A stretch of 64,000 nt of DNA. Origin: Ciborinia camelliae. Taxonomy: Eukaryota; Ascomycota; Leotiomycetes; Helotiales; Sclerotiniaceae. Of the stretch, positions 46,156-58,560 are shown piece by piece. Location: contig JANPYM010000014.1 of assembly GCA_025890175.1 (NCBI GenBank), positions 1,269,637 to 1,333,636 of the forward strand, in the 5' to 3' direction. The stretch's first letter is position 1. Each line of letters begins with the position of its first letter. Made by a program: the position numbers and the translations under genes. The notes beneath the pieces were generated by a model. That model was given only the letters and a program-made list of their open reading frames with translations. It had not been told where the DNA came from and did not search any database.

Positions 46156-46837
<682 letters not shown>

Positions 46838-48626
46838 GATGAAGTAGTTATTAAAGTGTGTAAGTGTTAAATTTTAATGAGATAACGCGTCTTAAGACGA
46901 TGTATTGATGGGGATGGTATGGGATGTTGATAATTTTGATCGATTGTGGATGAGTTGACAGGAAAGTAGAAGTTTTTAAATTGAAGGGAATTTGATTCTT
47001 TTTGATGGGGAATAAAGTGATCTGGAAAATGGGTATGACGCTAGTACGTTCTAAGAAATTAATGGAAAGAGGAAGGCAAGAGCTGACCTTGAAGCTGGTC
47101 GGAGGTCAAATTGCCGAGAAAATCAAAAAATAATTCATTCAATAATAACGTTCCTCGAAAGGTTTGTGGTTAACAAAAATGACATATGGCTGCTTTGCTG
47201 TGCTTGCTTGCCTGCCTTGTGCCTTGCCTCATCTAAACTTTGAAGTGAGTGTTCGGACCAAGGGTAACTGCGGATCATTTCTTCTCCTTATATCCAGGGG
47301 TGGATAGATAAGCGAATACTTAGCGTGACCTCGAAAAGATGGCTGATAATGTATGATGAATCATTTGAAGTGAATTGAATTAATTAAACGTTGAAAGTGT
47401 TCAAAAGATATATGTAGAAAGCCGGTATTGAGAGACGATGATATATATTTAAAAAGGTAACCTTTCTGTTGACTAGGTGGTTTTGATTCTCTTATAGTCT
47501 GAATTGAAAGCAAAGCCATTCGATTGTTAAGCCCGTAAGCAAACATTAAAGCTTTACATCACATATTAAGCCTAAATTCATACATTAAAAAACAGTATAA
47601 AGTATTTAAGCTTGAGAAACCATTAATGATTGAATCTATACTCATAGATTAAAAAGCACCATATAGCATTTCCCAATATTTAAAAATCCTAAACACTTCC
47701 ACCCCACCTAGTAGTTTGCTCCAGCCCAAGGATGCCTATCTATCTATCCTCTATAGAGATTAATTCCGGTCTAATTTTTGCCAAGGAGCGCGGTGGGTTA
47801 TTGTTAGTACATATACCATAGTCACTTATTCAAAGAGGCGGGGTTATAGAAATTAACATGTAGTTCACTTTCCTTAATATCTGAATAAGACACTGTTCAA
47901 TAAACACAACGTGTAGATTCCACGTTAATCTTTTGGAATAGTTCTTTGTATTGAGGATCATGTCTGTATCTATTCCTTTGTAACAGTCCGGGTATCTTCG
48001 TAGAGCCATCTTACCAATTCCCGTTGTGTTGCAACGCCACTAGCCCGTAAATCTCAGGATTTATGTGTACAGACTCGAGAGTGATGACTGCCTGAATTCC
48101 CAAGCCAAAGTATGTTCTCGAACATCATTTCCAAAGGAGGATTCTAATGAGCTCCAATGTGGGATTCTAGGTTGTGCTGAGATGTTTGCTGTTTGAAAAA
48201 GGCCTGCTGAGGGAATAAAATCTCGTTGTTCCGAAAGGACGTAAGATATCTTCCAGCTAGCTCGTGATTTAAAAATGGCCCAACTAGTCCATCTCTCCCC
48301 CAAAGCAACCTTCACAGCCCATACCATTACCGTGCAGTAAAACATCCAAGAAAGTCCCTGATCGTGAGCTTCAATGGGTGAATGTTTTGGGGAATGTTCG
48401 TAGACGTATGGTGGTATCGATAGCTCCCCGATGTGCCACCAACCGTTGGCCACCATGTCATCTTGTTCGCACCAAGACTTTAGTCTCAGTATGTACCAAG
48501 AATCCCAAACTGATTCTTCCTGCCTGTGCTCTTACGTCACACTAGTATATACACCCAGCTAGGAGCCACACCTCTTGATTCGATAAGTTATGATTGTTCC
48601 TCCATATTGCATTCTCGAGTCGCCAA
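46838..48626. other. H4 upstream region and intergenic DNA
   Basis: Contains the H4 promoter (46838 to about 47150). The rest shows no supported gene. A 131-codon minus-strand frame at 48061-48456 starts with ATG (MVANGWWHIGELSIPPYVYE) but matches nothing I know. The sequence has H4 on one side and the Trs20 3' end on the other. Confidence 0.45.
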
Positions 48627-49220
48627 TCATAGATATTTCTTCCCAGCAGCCGCAACTCGTACCCTAAAAACAGGACTCGTAACAGGTTGGTTGACTTGAT
48701 AAAAGGGGTTCATAATTGTCTTCACCCAATTCTCATAGACTTCCGTAAAGAATTGCTTAATCGCCTCTTCAGTTTGAGGTGAAGTGGGATTTGCACCGAT
48801 CGACGTACTCGTTCGCGAAGTCGTCGGATTGGCAGGTTGAGAAGGAGAATGCAAAAGCATAAACTTGACATCTGTGCATACAATTAACACAATCTCGCTC
48901 GCTGGTAACAAGGGACAAACTTACTGCCACCCGTCATGAAACAAGATACGTAATTATTATAAAAACGATCAATACACTTCAAATACCTATACATTATCAG
49001 CATCCACTCATATCCAACTCGAAATATATCCCTACATCTGTCCACTACCCCATTGCACCTCCTCCACAATATCCAAACTACTATGAACAATAAACTGATT
49101 CATATGTCGCGCCTGTTCCGGAAACCTCGCAATTCCATCGCCACCCTGTTTCGCAGTGCCAAACTCATATTCGAAGAGAGGATTATCTTGCGTGCCGACT
49201 ATTGCAAAATAATACGACAT
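48627..49220 (-). CDS. TRS20: TRAPP complex subunit TRAPPC2 (sedlin/Trs20)
   Basis: A core subunit of TRAPP, the tethering complex and Rab-exchange factor for ER-Golgi and Golgi traffic. Exons 49036-49220, 48925-48986 and 48627-48871; introns of 49 bp (GTAGGG...ATAG) and 53 bp (GTAAGT...CACAG). Product 163 aa, slightly longer than the 140-aa human protein because of a Ser/Thr-rich insert (NPTTSRTSTSIGANPTS). The longin-fold start MSYYFAIVGTQDNPLFEYEF, the helix ARHMNQFIVHSSLDIVEE, and the ending MNPFYQVNQPVTSPVFRVRV with a C-terminal GKKYL all match sedlin. Divergent from the mL60 gene, with 183 bp between start codons. Confidence 0.93.
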
Positions 49221-49403
49221 TTTTGCGATATGTAGGTGAAGTTGATGATTTGGGGTTTGGAGAGTTGAGGTTGAGAAGCGAACGCTGATTGGTTCGCAGA
49301 ATTTATGTCTTGGCGCGGAGCGGAGGGGCCGATTCTCGAATTTTGAAGAGGATTGATGAGGCGATAAGGTACGACGCGGAAAGAACATTGAAGTATCAAC
49401 ACA
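49221..49403. promoter_or_regulatory. Divergent promoter, Trs20 / mL60
   Basis: 183 bp between the start codons of two head-to-head housekeeping genes. The centre is GC-rich (GGCGCGGAGCGGAGGGGCC near 49310), with no TATA box seen. Confidence 0.5.
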
Positions 49404-49860
49404 ATGTTTGGAGCTTTTAGACCTACGAATGTTATGTCTGGGGGTCTTCTATGGTATGTTTGTATCTATTCTGTGCTAGGGTTTTAGTCCTGGCAATGTT
49501 CTAATGGTGGTGCGATTATAGGAAGATCCCATGGCGACTCTCTAAATTCCAAAAGGCAAGACAGCGCAAGCGTTTAAGGGCCGTCGATACGGTGGTTGCT
49601 ACTGTGGATAGAGCTTTGGCGGCTCAAGGTATTACGACGAAGGCTGTGGAGAGATGGAAGGAGGAAATGCCTACGGAGCAGGAGATGTTACCTAGAGACA
49701 AATACACAATGTTTGACCGGAAAGAGAAGAAATATAGAAAGGGAATTCACAGTAAGCTTGAGAGATGCGCCACAGTAGACGAGAAGAGATTGCTGATATC
49801 ATTGCAGAATTACCCAAATGGACGAGATTATCACAACGACTCAATCCTCCCGGTTATTGA
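49404..49860 (+). CDS. MRPL31: Mitochondrial large-subunit ribosomal protein mL60
   Basis: A component of the fungal mitochondrial 54S subunit. Exons 49404-49453, 49522-49751 and 49808-49860 (introns GTATGT...TATAG and GTAAGC...TTGCAG) give 110 aa. The start MFGAFRPTNVMSGGLLWKIP, the basic stretch FQKARQRKRLRAVD, the central helix EMLPRDKYTMFDRKEKKYRK and the ending HKLPKWTRLSQRLNPPGY are the family hallmarks. The gene converges with CBC20, leaving 267 bp between stops. Confidence 0.92.
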
Positions 49861-50127
49861 TATGGAAATATTGGGATGGGCTCAATGGAAAGGTTTCTCA
49901 CCGGAAGACTTGGTGTACAATATGCATTGATGGCGTTTGGGATATGTGTATAGGGAAAAAATGACGGGACTTGAATTCAATGCTCTGGAATGGCTAGAAT
50001 CCTAAGAAATTTCCCTACTATGCAGATGCAGGCTCACTGTTCTGACATCAACGGATTGCTGCAGTTTTCCTCATACGCCGACCCGAGTATTGCAAAATAT
50101 CGTACAATCGTCCATCTCTCCAGTAGT

Positions 50128-50804
50128 TTATCTACCCTTGCCATATTCTTCTTCTTCTTTTTGTCTTTCGGCTTGAATAGCTCTACCAAGACCTCCTCTA
50201 CCCTCATCGTATTCCTCACGGTACTCGTCGCGCACTTGGCCGCCAGACTTTCCACGTCCATACTGCCTTCCCTCTTGAAATCCAGGGTCCAAATCTGTTC
50301 TAATGATACGTTCATCCAATTTTGTACCACCAATATACTTCATACAATCAAGCGCATCTTGGTGAGTATAATATTCGACGAAACAGAACCCACAAGGGGT
50401 CTTGTTGAATCTATCCAATCCCATAATCAACCTCTTAATCTCACCACATTTCGCAAATAATTCGTGGATTTGTTCCTCAGTTGTGTAGAAGGACCTGTAA
50501 TCACAATCGTCAATTTAATGTCCCCCGGATCATAGACTTAAAATATTAATAAATGCATTCAACATACAAATTTCCAACATAAAGGGTTGTCGCATCTTTC
50601 AAAGGATCATCTGCTGGCTCCTCTGGAGTGCGTTCTCTTCTCTCATCCTCACCATCTCTCTCATATCTGCGCTTCTTGTTCTAAACCGAGTTGTTAGTCG
50701 ATCTCGGTGATGGTTTAAAAAGTGATTTAATAACCTACTCTGCCTTGATAATAGGCACTAGGTTTGTCAAGCCTATCGACAGTATTTCTAATTGAGCCTG
50801 GCAT
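50128..50804 (-). CDS. Nuclear cap-binding protein subunit 2 (CBC20)
   Basis: The small subunit of the nuclear cap-binding complex, which binds the m7G cap of nascent transcripts and links capping to splicing and export. Exons 50739-50804, 50568-50680 and 50128-50494; introns of 58 bp (GTAGGT...TTTAG) and 73 bp (GTATGT...TTACAG). Product 181 aa. After a basic N-terminus ([17 protein letters not shown]) comes one RRM: RNP2 [16 protein letters not shown] and RNP1-region [11 protein letters not shown]. The conserved downstream segment [20 protein letters not shown] (cap-contacting tail) precedes [14 protein letters not shown]. The cap-stacking tyrosines expected in the N-terminal part are represented by the YY of SAYYQGRV. 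Divergent from Nup82. Confidence 0.93.
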
Positions 50805-51114
50805 TTTCAAGAATTTCTCAAGAATTTCTTGTGTCAATTCTTCACAGTCTTTGTTGCAAGGCTGATATTTTTCTTTGTTTCCTGGGGAACATTCACAACA
50901 CACCTAGAAGGCTTCCAATTACCTACAGGTACCTACTTAAGGTAAGCTTTCGCGACGCGCTAGCATAGCCTGATATCAAATTGTCCAACCTCAAAAAAAG
51001 TTCCAGACTTAATTCACCTCTATTTGTCGCAACTTGCTCAGCTTTCCATATTGCAAGCTTTTACGAATGTGCTGATTATTCACAAATTTCGAATTGAGCC
51101 AAAGGCAATTGAAG
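50805..51114. promoter_or_regulatory. Divergent promoter, CBC20 / Nup82
   Basis: 310 bp between the start codons. It contains an ACCTACAGGTACCTAC element near 50930 of the dispersed TAGGTA type; no other named motif is evident. Confidence 0.45.
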
Positions 51115-53890
51115 ATGCCTCAAGTTCTTGGTTACACACCTAGCTGGCTCTCAAAGCCAAATCCAGGCCATGAGATATTTACAGCGGGACCAAAAAGCAA
51201 CCAAACAGCTTCTGGGCATAGTTACAGCTCGAATGATAAAAATTCGAATAAATCAGGACCTCGCAGAACGATTGCGCGTAGAGGAACAGAAGTATTTATT
51301 GCTGTTGGAAAGGAAATTCGATGGGCAGATCTTGTTTACTTGAAGGAGACATGGGAAAATAAACAGGAGAATCAGAGAAGCTTTCTGAAAGGTAAATCGC
51401 GATATGAAGAGGAAAGTGAAGCTGAAAAGGATGTTGCTCAGGGCTATAGAGTAAGTTGTGAAGCTTCCGTTATCAAATCTGAATGCTAATGTATAAAAGA
51501 CACTCAAAATTCCAGTGGCAGATGAGATCCGACAATTGATCATCTCTCCAAACTCGAATTTTATGGCGATTCTGACAACTCATACCGTACATATTGCGAT
51601 CTTACCTGAACCATCACATCTTACAGCTCCGGATTCTGGTCCTATGAAAATCAAGACCTTTCACCTGGGCCCAACTACACACGTTACATCACGTTCTGGA
51701 ATATCATCTGCGTTATGGCATCCATTGGGTGTTAACGGAACATGCCTGGTAACTGTCACAAAGGATGCCGTTGTTAGAGTCTGGGAACTATCTACAACTG
51801 ATCGCTGGTCTTTCGATAAACCAACCCTTGCGATTGATTTAAAAAAATTGGCCGATGGAGTGTCGGCTGATCAGGATTTTGGAGCTTCCGTGGCTGGTCT
51901 ACCAAGTAAATTCTCCCCAGATGTGTTTGAGATGGAAGTAGCATCAGCTTGCTTTGCCGGCAGAGGATCTGGGGGATGGTCGCCAATGACTCTTTGGCTT
52001 GCAATGAGGGAAGGAGATGTATATGCTCTTTGCCCATTATTGCCCGAGAAATGGTCTCCACCTCCCACCCTAATTCCTTCGCTCTCAATCTCAATTGTAT
52101 CCAATATTGCCGCCATTGAAGGTGATTTCAGGGCAGCTCAGAGCAGCAAACTCCTTGCACAACAACAATTGGATTGGATGACAGATATCGATAGTCAAGA
52201 TCCAGCTCATGTGCAGGGATCTTTGGGCGAGCCGCCGGTCGAGGTATATACTCGGCCTTCTAGACCTGGAAAAGTGCCAAGATTACAAGGTCCCTTCGAC
52301 TTTGATCTGGCTCCCAGAGTTGACGATGAAGGAGATGAAGGACTTTTCACCGACATTTATGTCATCGGACCAAAGATGGATGCCGAACAGCTCATGGATG
52401 GAGAGGAGGACGATGAGCTTGAATTGGATGAAGTCGACAAAGAGGGATGTTCGGTGAGCGTGGTATGCCTTCTTACAACTAGTGGACGCCTCTCAATATG
52501 CTTAGACCTGGTCGGAATTGAAGCTCAATGGTTACCCAGATCGAACTCGAGGATGCTACGGTTTTTGGACGACCCCTTCCCACCTTCTTTGATGACATTT
52601 GAAGTTTTGGAGACCTCCAAACCCAATGAGATCTGGGAAGGATGTTGGCCTGTCTTCAGTGATGATGTCGAATCGAGATATTCATTCTTCATCACCAACA
52701 ACTCACACATCACATACATGTCACTCTCTTCATGGGTGTTCAAGATGGAGGAAGAATTGTGTAACGGTTCAGAGTCTAAGGCTCGACTTTCCGTAGTTGT
52801 CAGCACTCCATCAGAAAGACAAAGGGTCTATACACCACCCATGGTTGACCGAAATGCCCCTCTTGCCGCCAGCACAATTATTCGAGATCCAGATCTGGGC
52901 TACTTCCTCCTCTCCGCAAATGCGCATGGACCATTATCTATAATCTTTGAATCACCCGAATACCAAGTTGATTTCAGTCGTAGCCGTAGCCGTGGCCGCT
53001 CAGAATCATATGACTCTGACACTGATAATGATAAGCCTCTGGTACTATTCGAAGCTCGACCCGTATACCAACCCTCCTACGGGTTCGAACAACCCTCCGA
53101 ATTACCATCCCTCCATGAAAAGATAAATCATAGCAGATACAAGCGTGTGCTCAAGGAAGAGATCCGACTATCGCCTGCTACACTTACGGTCATGACGGAT
53201 GCGCACAAAGTCCTTAGCGAAGAAACACATCGAATTGGTACGGCGGCTGCAGAATTGTTCAGAAAATGCATCAAATTGCAAATTGAGCTCTCAAAACATA
53301 TCAAACAAGCTAATGATATCGCAACCCGTGTTGAATCGGTTATCGGCGAAGACTACGATGAGAATGATGATGAATCCCGAGTTGCACCAAATGAAAATAT
53401 CGAGCAAAGGATACGGGCAGCGCAAGATAAACAAAAGCTGCTCACTGAACGCATTGAGATTATTAGGAAGAAAATACCTAAGAATACTCAGCGCGAGCTT
53501 AGCGATAAGGAAAAAGCGTGGACGGAAGAAGTTAGGAATCTTAGTGGAAAGGTTCTTGGTGAAGATTTAGAAGAATCAACGTCGAGCATGGTGCGGGTCT
53601 CCAAGGATCCTTGGCAGAGATACGAGGAGGTTAAGGAATTAAAGGAAGATGTTTTAAGTCAGGCGAATGAATTACTGGCTGAAGCAGAGAAGGGTGGAGA
53701 TGGAGATGGAGGTGGAGATGGAGAGATGGAGGATGTGGAGAGGGATACGGATGGAGGGAAGGATGCATCCGTACATGTCCCATCTGAGTTGAGGAGGAAG
53801 AAGGTTGCACAGATCATGAAGTTATTGGATCGCGAGACGGCGTTGGTCGAGGCTACCAAGGGGCGACTGGAAAGATTGAGTCTAGCTTGA
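51115..53890 (+). CDS. NUP82: Nucleoporin Nup82-like
   Basis: A cytoplasmic-face nuclear pore component (metazoan NUP88 counterpart) that anchors mRNA-export factors. Exon 1 is 51115-51450 (MPQVLGYTPSWLSKPNPGHE), followed by a 49-bp intron (GTAAGT...AAAAG), and exon 2 is 51500-53890; the phase-0 join reads AQGYR-TLKIPVADEIRQLI. Product 908 aa. Residues 50-500 have beta-propeller character with WD-like strands (TCLVTVTKDAVVRVWEL; ISSALWHPLGVNGTC). A Ser/Arg-rich loop (SRSRSRGRSESYDSDTDNDK) precedes the C-terminal third, which is coiled coil (for example ELFRKCIKLQIELSKHIKQA). An acidic Gly-Asp-Glu tract (GGDGDGGGDGEMEDVE) lies near the end. Length and architecture fit fungal Nup82. Confidence 0.85.
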
Positions 53891-54406
53891 GAACGTCGGC
53901 GGTGGATGGACGGGTGCGAAGAGGAGAGGGAGGGGGGGAGGGGGGGAGGGGAGGGGAGGAACGTTAAATTGTATCATATGTCATGCTGTGTTATGATTGA
54001 TATCCATCATCCATCCTGGTGTGCGCAAATCAATGTTTACCTTAGATACCTTACCTTACCTTACTTTACCTTACCTTTTTACATCAGTTACCTACATACC
54101 TACCTACCTACCTACATACCTACCTACAGAGCAAGCAAACGAGCGAGCGAGCGAGCGTAGTGTTTTACTGAATTGAGATCAGATGAGATGAGATGCTAGC
54201 GGGTGTACATACATACATACATGGTTTTGAGAGAAAGTGGAAGGGGAAGACCTCGGGGTGAGTAGTGTGTAGGTAGTAGGTAGTAGTGAGTAGTAGGTAG
54301 TAGGTAGTAGGTAGGTAGTTGAAATCAACGGAATACTTTTTCTTTTTTTTTAAAAATGTTGTGGATGTTGTGGATGTTGGATTTGATTTGATTGGACTTG
54401 ATTGTA

Positions 54407-54487
54407 ATGGATGGATGGATGGATGGAGGGATGGAGGGATGGATGGATAAATGGATGGATGGATACATGGATGAATGGATGGATGGG
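54407..54487. repeat. GGAT-type tetranucleotide array
   Basis: An imperfect (GGAT)n run with interspersed GGAGGG and GGATAA variants; ordinary slippage DNA. Confidence 0.85.
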
Positions 54488-54530
54488 TTCATGTATATCA
54501 TATTATATCATTTATGGAGGACCTACCTAT

Positions 54531-54650
54531 CTAGGTATCTAGGTATCTAGGTATCTAGGTATCTAGGTATCTAGGTATCTAGGTATCTAGGTATCTAGGT
54601 ATCTAGGTATCTAGGTATCTAGGTATCTAGGTATCTAGGTATCTAGGTAT
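54531..54650. repeat. 8-bp array CTAGGTAT, 15 perfect units
   Basis: Exactly 120 bp of CTAGGTAT without a mismatch, preceded by ACCTACCTAT. The perfect periodicity marks a recent expansion of the same TAGGTA core found across the window. Confidence 0.97.
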
Positions 54651-54824
54651 CTATCTATGATTGAAATCAAGTCAAGTCGGAGGGAGGTTTACGGGGTATT
54701 TATTGTATGGGAGAGGGAGAGGAGAGGAGGGAGAGGAGGGAGAGGAGGAGGGAATGGGATGGGGTGATGATAAACGGATTTCTATCGAAATATAATATAT
54801 AATATATAATATAGAAGTGCGGTG

Positions 54825-54848
54825 TTTAGGTTTAGGTTTAGGTTTAGG
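54825..54848. repeat. Short TTTAGG array (telomere-like)
   Basis: Four tandem TTTAGG units followed by GTTATG and further TTTAGGG-like pieces to about 54872. It differs from the TTAGGG telomere repeat by one T for G, so it is only telomere-like. Confidence 0.8.
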
Positions 54849-56866
54849 GTTATGTATAGGTCTTGGTTTAGGGTGATATACAAGGCAATATCGTTAGGTA
54901 GGTAAGGGTAAGTTGGTCTTGAGTTCAGGTGGAAGGACGGGGGTAGAAGGAGTCTGGTAGAAAGTCCTGGATCTCTTTTGGAGTTTTTTTAACTATTATC
55001 GAGCTAACTAGGTACCTAGGTATCTCTCTATCTCTCAATGTGGTATCTGGCTCCCTTGATATGGATAGGTACTTAGGTAGTATCAGACAGTTCTGAAATA
55101 GTATTTAGAATTTCGAGGTTCGTGGGCCCTGGATTTAGTGAGAGTTATTTAGTGATTTTTCTTTCTAGGGTTTGGTGCTGGGTGGTTAAATAACTTACTT
55201 CATTGTTGGTTTTGGGGATTATGCTTATGCCTTATGCCTTATGCTTGTGTTATTTGAAGGGTATGAATCTACAGATTTGTGGATTTACGGACTGAAGATG
55301 TTTACGTTTAAGTTTGAGTTTGAACTCTGAAGGGGCGTCTGGAAAGCGACAAGCGATAAGCAGCAAGCTACGTCGTGGTTGCTGGGGAGGGGTAATAAGT
55401 TTTGAGATAAGAGGGTGTTTGGGGAGTAAGTTATATCATAACTCATTCATAGCATGAAGGAAAATGGAAGAGGGCGAGGTGCATATATGCGAGTGAAAAT
55501 TTTTCATGTCTGGCTTTCTTCTATGTAGGGTTGAGTGAGTTTTTTATTCCATGATGGAAAATAGAACGGAACGGAATGGAACTTCAAACTATTCCACAGA
55601 TTTCTTTCGTCCTGCCTGCCTGTCAGCTGTTTTTAATCCGTGTTTTGGGTATAGATATTGCTAGATTTTCTGGTTGGGGTGGAAACTAGTATGTTCGTTC
55701 ACTAAGAGCCTCTCTAGATTTTATACTTTACATTATCTCTCTCGCTCTTTCGAGCAATACTCTTATATTTTTATTTCTCTAGTAATATTTTTTCCCAGGA
55801 TATTCTATATTATTCAAACCCAAGGTTGAAATTCAGCACACTAGTTCACACAAATAACTGGATTTCACCTGTGCATAACATGCGATATGTATTTTTCTGG
55901 GTAGTCTAGTATTTGCCCGGAACTTTTCACCCTCTCATTCTTTCTTTGAGTCAAATCCTCGTAGAACGATTCGAGGCGAGAACAATCGCACTGGAAATTT
56001 CCTATCGTGCGCTTTTTACTGTCCATTTTGAGGTACTCTTCAGAGGTGATTTCTGTTTAGCTGTCTTGGAGTTCCTGGATCTTACGTTGGGGCCACGGGA
56101 ACGAGGCACTCCTGAAGCGATGTCCGAGTTGGCCTTGATCGAATTCTTCTCATGTTTATGAGTGGGAATTCTCAATAAATATAGCTTGGAGCTAGTTTTT
56201 CGCAAAGTGAATGGTATCTATTTTTGGCAAAAGTCCAAATATATTGTAGCATTTTGATACTCGGTCGAGTATTGATTCGTTGCAACTTGTACAACATGGT
56301 GAGAGATTTCATGTGGGTGCATTTGACTCATCCTTCTGCTGTTTCAATTCATCTTCTCTTTCTTTTCCTTCTCGCTGATATTGGCATCTTTTGTAGCGAC
56401 TTGGAGAAGGGTGGCACAACATAGGCCAGTCTCCATGGAAATGTCGTTGCATGCAAATTGATAGTGATTTGATGTCCATCTTTGTTTGGTAGAGATCTAT
56501 TTCGGGTTACCACTTTATGTTGTGATCCATACCTAGGTAGGTATATTTTATTACAGCGCTTAGCGAGGTATGAAGCCTTTTGGAATTTGTGGATATATCG
56601 GGTGGTTGAATGCGCTTACGGGTGGAATATTGAATAAAGTGGAAAGACTAATGCATGAGTTATGGAATTGACGGTGATCACTGATGAGTGAAGGAAGAGG
56701 GACGAGACGGGGTCAGAGTGCACAAGTCTGCCAAATAATATGGATTTATGGGAGTCTAATTAGGCAATGAACATTGTGAAGAGATTATGAGCAGAAATAA
56801 CATATCGCGTCACTATTACCCGAGACTTTGAAAATGTCCTCGGCAGTATTCGGGCCACTGAATCTG

Positions 56867-57424
56867 TTATTCGTGTTTTTCCCACGCACTGCGGGACTCG
56901 CACCTAGCCCAACATCCTGCTGCTATACAAGGAAACGGTTTTAACGACCTTGTGGCAGCCTGTCTTGGTGTCACTTTCTGACTCGATTGATTTGGCTGTA
57001 TATAAGGACTCGAATCCATTAAACCCGATGAGTTCGTTATATTATTCGTGATTCTCGGGCTTGGATCTTTGTCTCCGGTGATCGTTTGACTTGAGTTTCC
57101 AACCGATGACTCTCGTCGCTTCCTTGTATACCACTCATCTACTTCGCTAAGCTCAATATAAAGACTCTTCGCTTGCTGTTCTTTGGTTGAATATAGCGGG
57201 TCACAATTGTGACAGCAGTCATAGAAGCCGTTTAGGTATGCTTCCCAGGTACTTGACACTTCAATGTTAAATATGCTTTTCTTCCTCTTATTTTGCGGTG
57301 GTCCATAGTTGTTATCGACGGTTTTACTTTGACGTTTATTGCTACTTTCCTTGGTAATTGGTGATAAACTTTGAGTCCTTCCTCTGATATTATAGGGCAA
57401 GCTACTCGATCGGGTATCTATCGG
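56867..57424 (-). pseudogene. C2H2 zinc-finger protein fragment, truncated inside the finger
   Basis: The frame runs from an acceptor-like site (TTTTATAG, exon from about 57424) to a stop at 56867 and has no ATG, so it is at best a downstream exon. It encodes a polar region (RGRTQSLSPITKESSNKRQS), an STWEAYLNGFYDC segment, and then a finger start PFPCIAAGCWARCESRSAWEKHE, immediately followed by TAA. In fungal proteins this signature continues HE-x-x-H-W; here the bases after the TAA read QIQWPEYC, with the second histidine replaced by Gln. So the finger is cut and its last ligand is lost. A transcription-factor relic is the best reading; a real short protein is possible but would lack a complete finger. 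Confidence 0.55.
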
Positions 57425-58560
57425 CTATAAAATCATCAGTCAGACCTGATGTAGCCGATAAACCAAGGAAAGACGCAACAATGAATATGAACAAATGACG
57501 GGGTATGGGGTATGGGGCATGACACACAATATTGGGCAATTTAGGGGCTGGTGTTAAGACTGATTGCATCGGCGCAGCAAGATAACTTTCGAAATCCTCG
57601 AAGTCACTTGTGCTCGACAGATTGTGCGAGGAACTCTCAGCCGAAGCGTTTGGTACGAAGGGGCCTTTCTCTATTTAAAAAGAGGGATAAAAGTCATTAT
57701 AATTTTGATTGGGCAAATTGCCGCCGGCTTGAGCATCGTTCATCTAATTCACTAGAAGACACAGTTCTGTTTCTGGCAACAACTAATAGTTTTTTGATAC
57801 AGACAACAGGCTGGAGAATCGATCCATTTAATCAAGAAGCAAACAGCTGCAGTGGTCCAAGTGGGTGGAGCCATCACTGCCTCGTAACGAATCCATTTAA
57901 TCAAGAAGCAAACAGCTGCAGTGATCCAAGTGGGTGGAGCCATCACTGCCTCGTAACGAAACTTGTAACACGCACAACTTTGAAGGATTATGAGTCAAAA
58001 TAGGTCGGTATGATTTTTGGGGGTTTTTTGGTGTCCCGCAGAAAAAAACCTTCGAGGCAAAATCGTAAAGCTTTTCGAGTGGGTTTTTGTGATACCCACA
58101 CAGAATAACTTGCTACAGTATACACACTGAATAAGGTGATGATCAAAATTTGACTTGAAAACTCTCAATTTTTTACTGAGTAGTTGTATGCTAAGATATG
58201 ATAGTATTGTATCTATATAACCGTCTGCAGGCGCAGCCATTCCGAGATGGAATTTCTTGACGTCCAAGGCTGTCATATAGTACAATAAGGTAAAACAAAA
58301 GTCAGGCATTTGAAAAGCAGGGTATGAAGGAAAAACATCAAAGAAACCTTAAAGTCCACCCCTCAAATCCATTCCAGTTTTTTTCTTATGATTTCCAATC
58401 CTCCATCCAAATACAAAACAGGATCCAATGAAATTTCCATCCTGCCTCATGGGTAGCTCCAGCCTGGAACAACCCAACCATTAACGCCTCCAATGTAGTC
58501 TCCTACTCCGAATATATGCCACAACATGCTAGCATACTCTTCGATTCTGTCGGACTGTAT
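57425..58560. other. Intergenic with a 69-bp tandem duplication
   Basis: No gene is supported. A plus-strand frame at 57551-58003 spans the duplication but starts at GTG, not ATG. The interval lies between the zinc-finger fragment and the 3' end of the 199-aa membrane-protein gene. Confidence 0.45.
57822..57959. repeat. Tandem duplication, two 69-bp units
   Basis: Units 57822-57890 and 57891-57959 differ at a single base (GTGGTCC versus GTGATCC). 69 is a multiple of three, so an enclosing reading frame stays open and repeats a 23-residue segment (PFNQEANSCSGPSGWSHHCL). The near identity points to a recent event. Confidence 0.97.

Larger units (their letters stand above)
53891..56866. other. 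Intergenic, repeat-rich, no gene seen
   Basis: Nearly 3 kb after Nup82. It holds a G-rich strand asymmetry at 53925-53960, TACC and GGAT arrays, the CTAGGTAT array, and a short telomere-like run (the last two annotated separately). No coding exon is supported. Confidence 0.55.

Noticed and set aside
48061..48456. 131-codon ATG-initiated minus-strand frame
   Set aside because: Length is suggestive but the sequence is unlike any family I know and has no neighbouring exons; frames of similar length in this window are clearly noncoding.
54825..54848. True interstitial telomere
   Set aside because: Only four TTTAGG units, not TTAGGG, without subtelomeric context.
57551..58003. 150-codon frame containing the 23-residue repeat
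   Set aside because: GTG start, no ATG or splice context found; kept only as a repeat.
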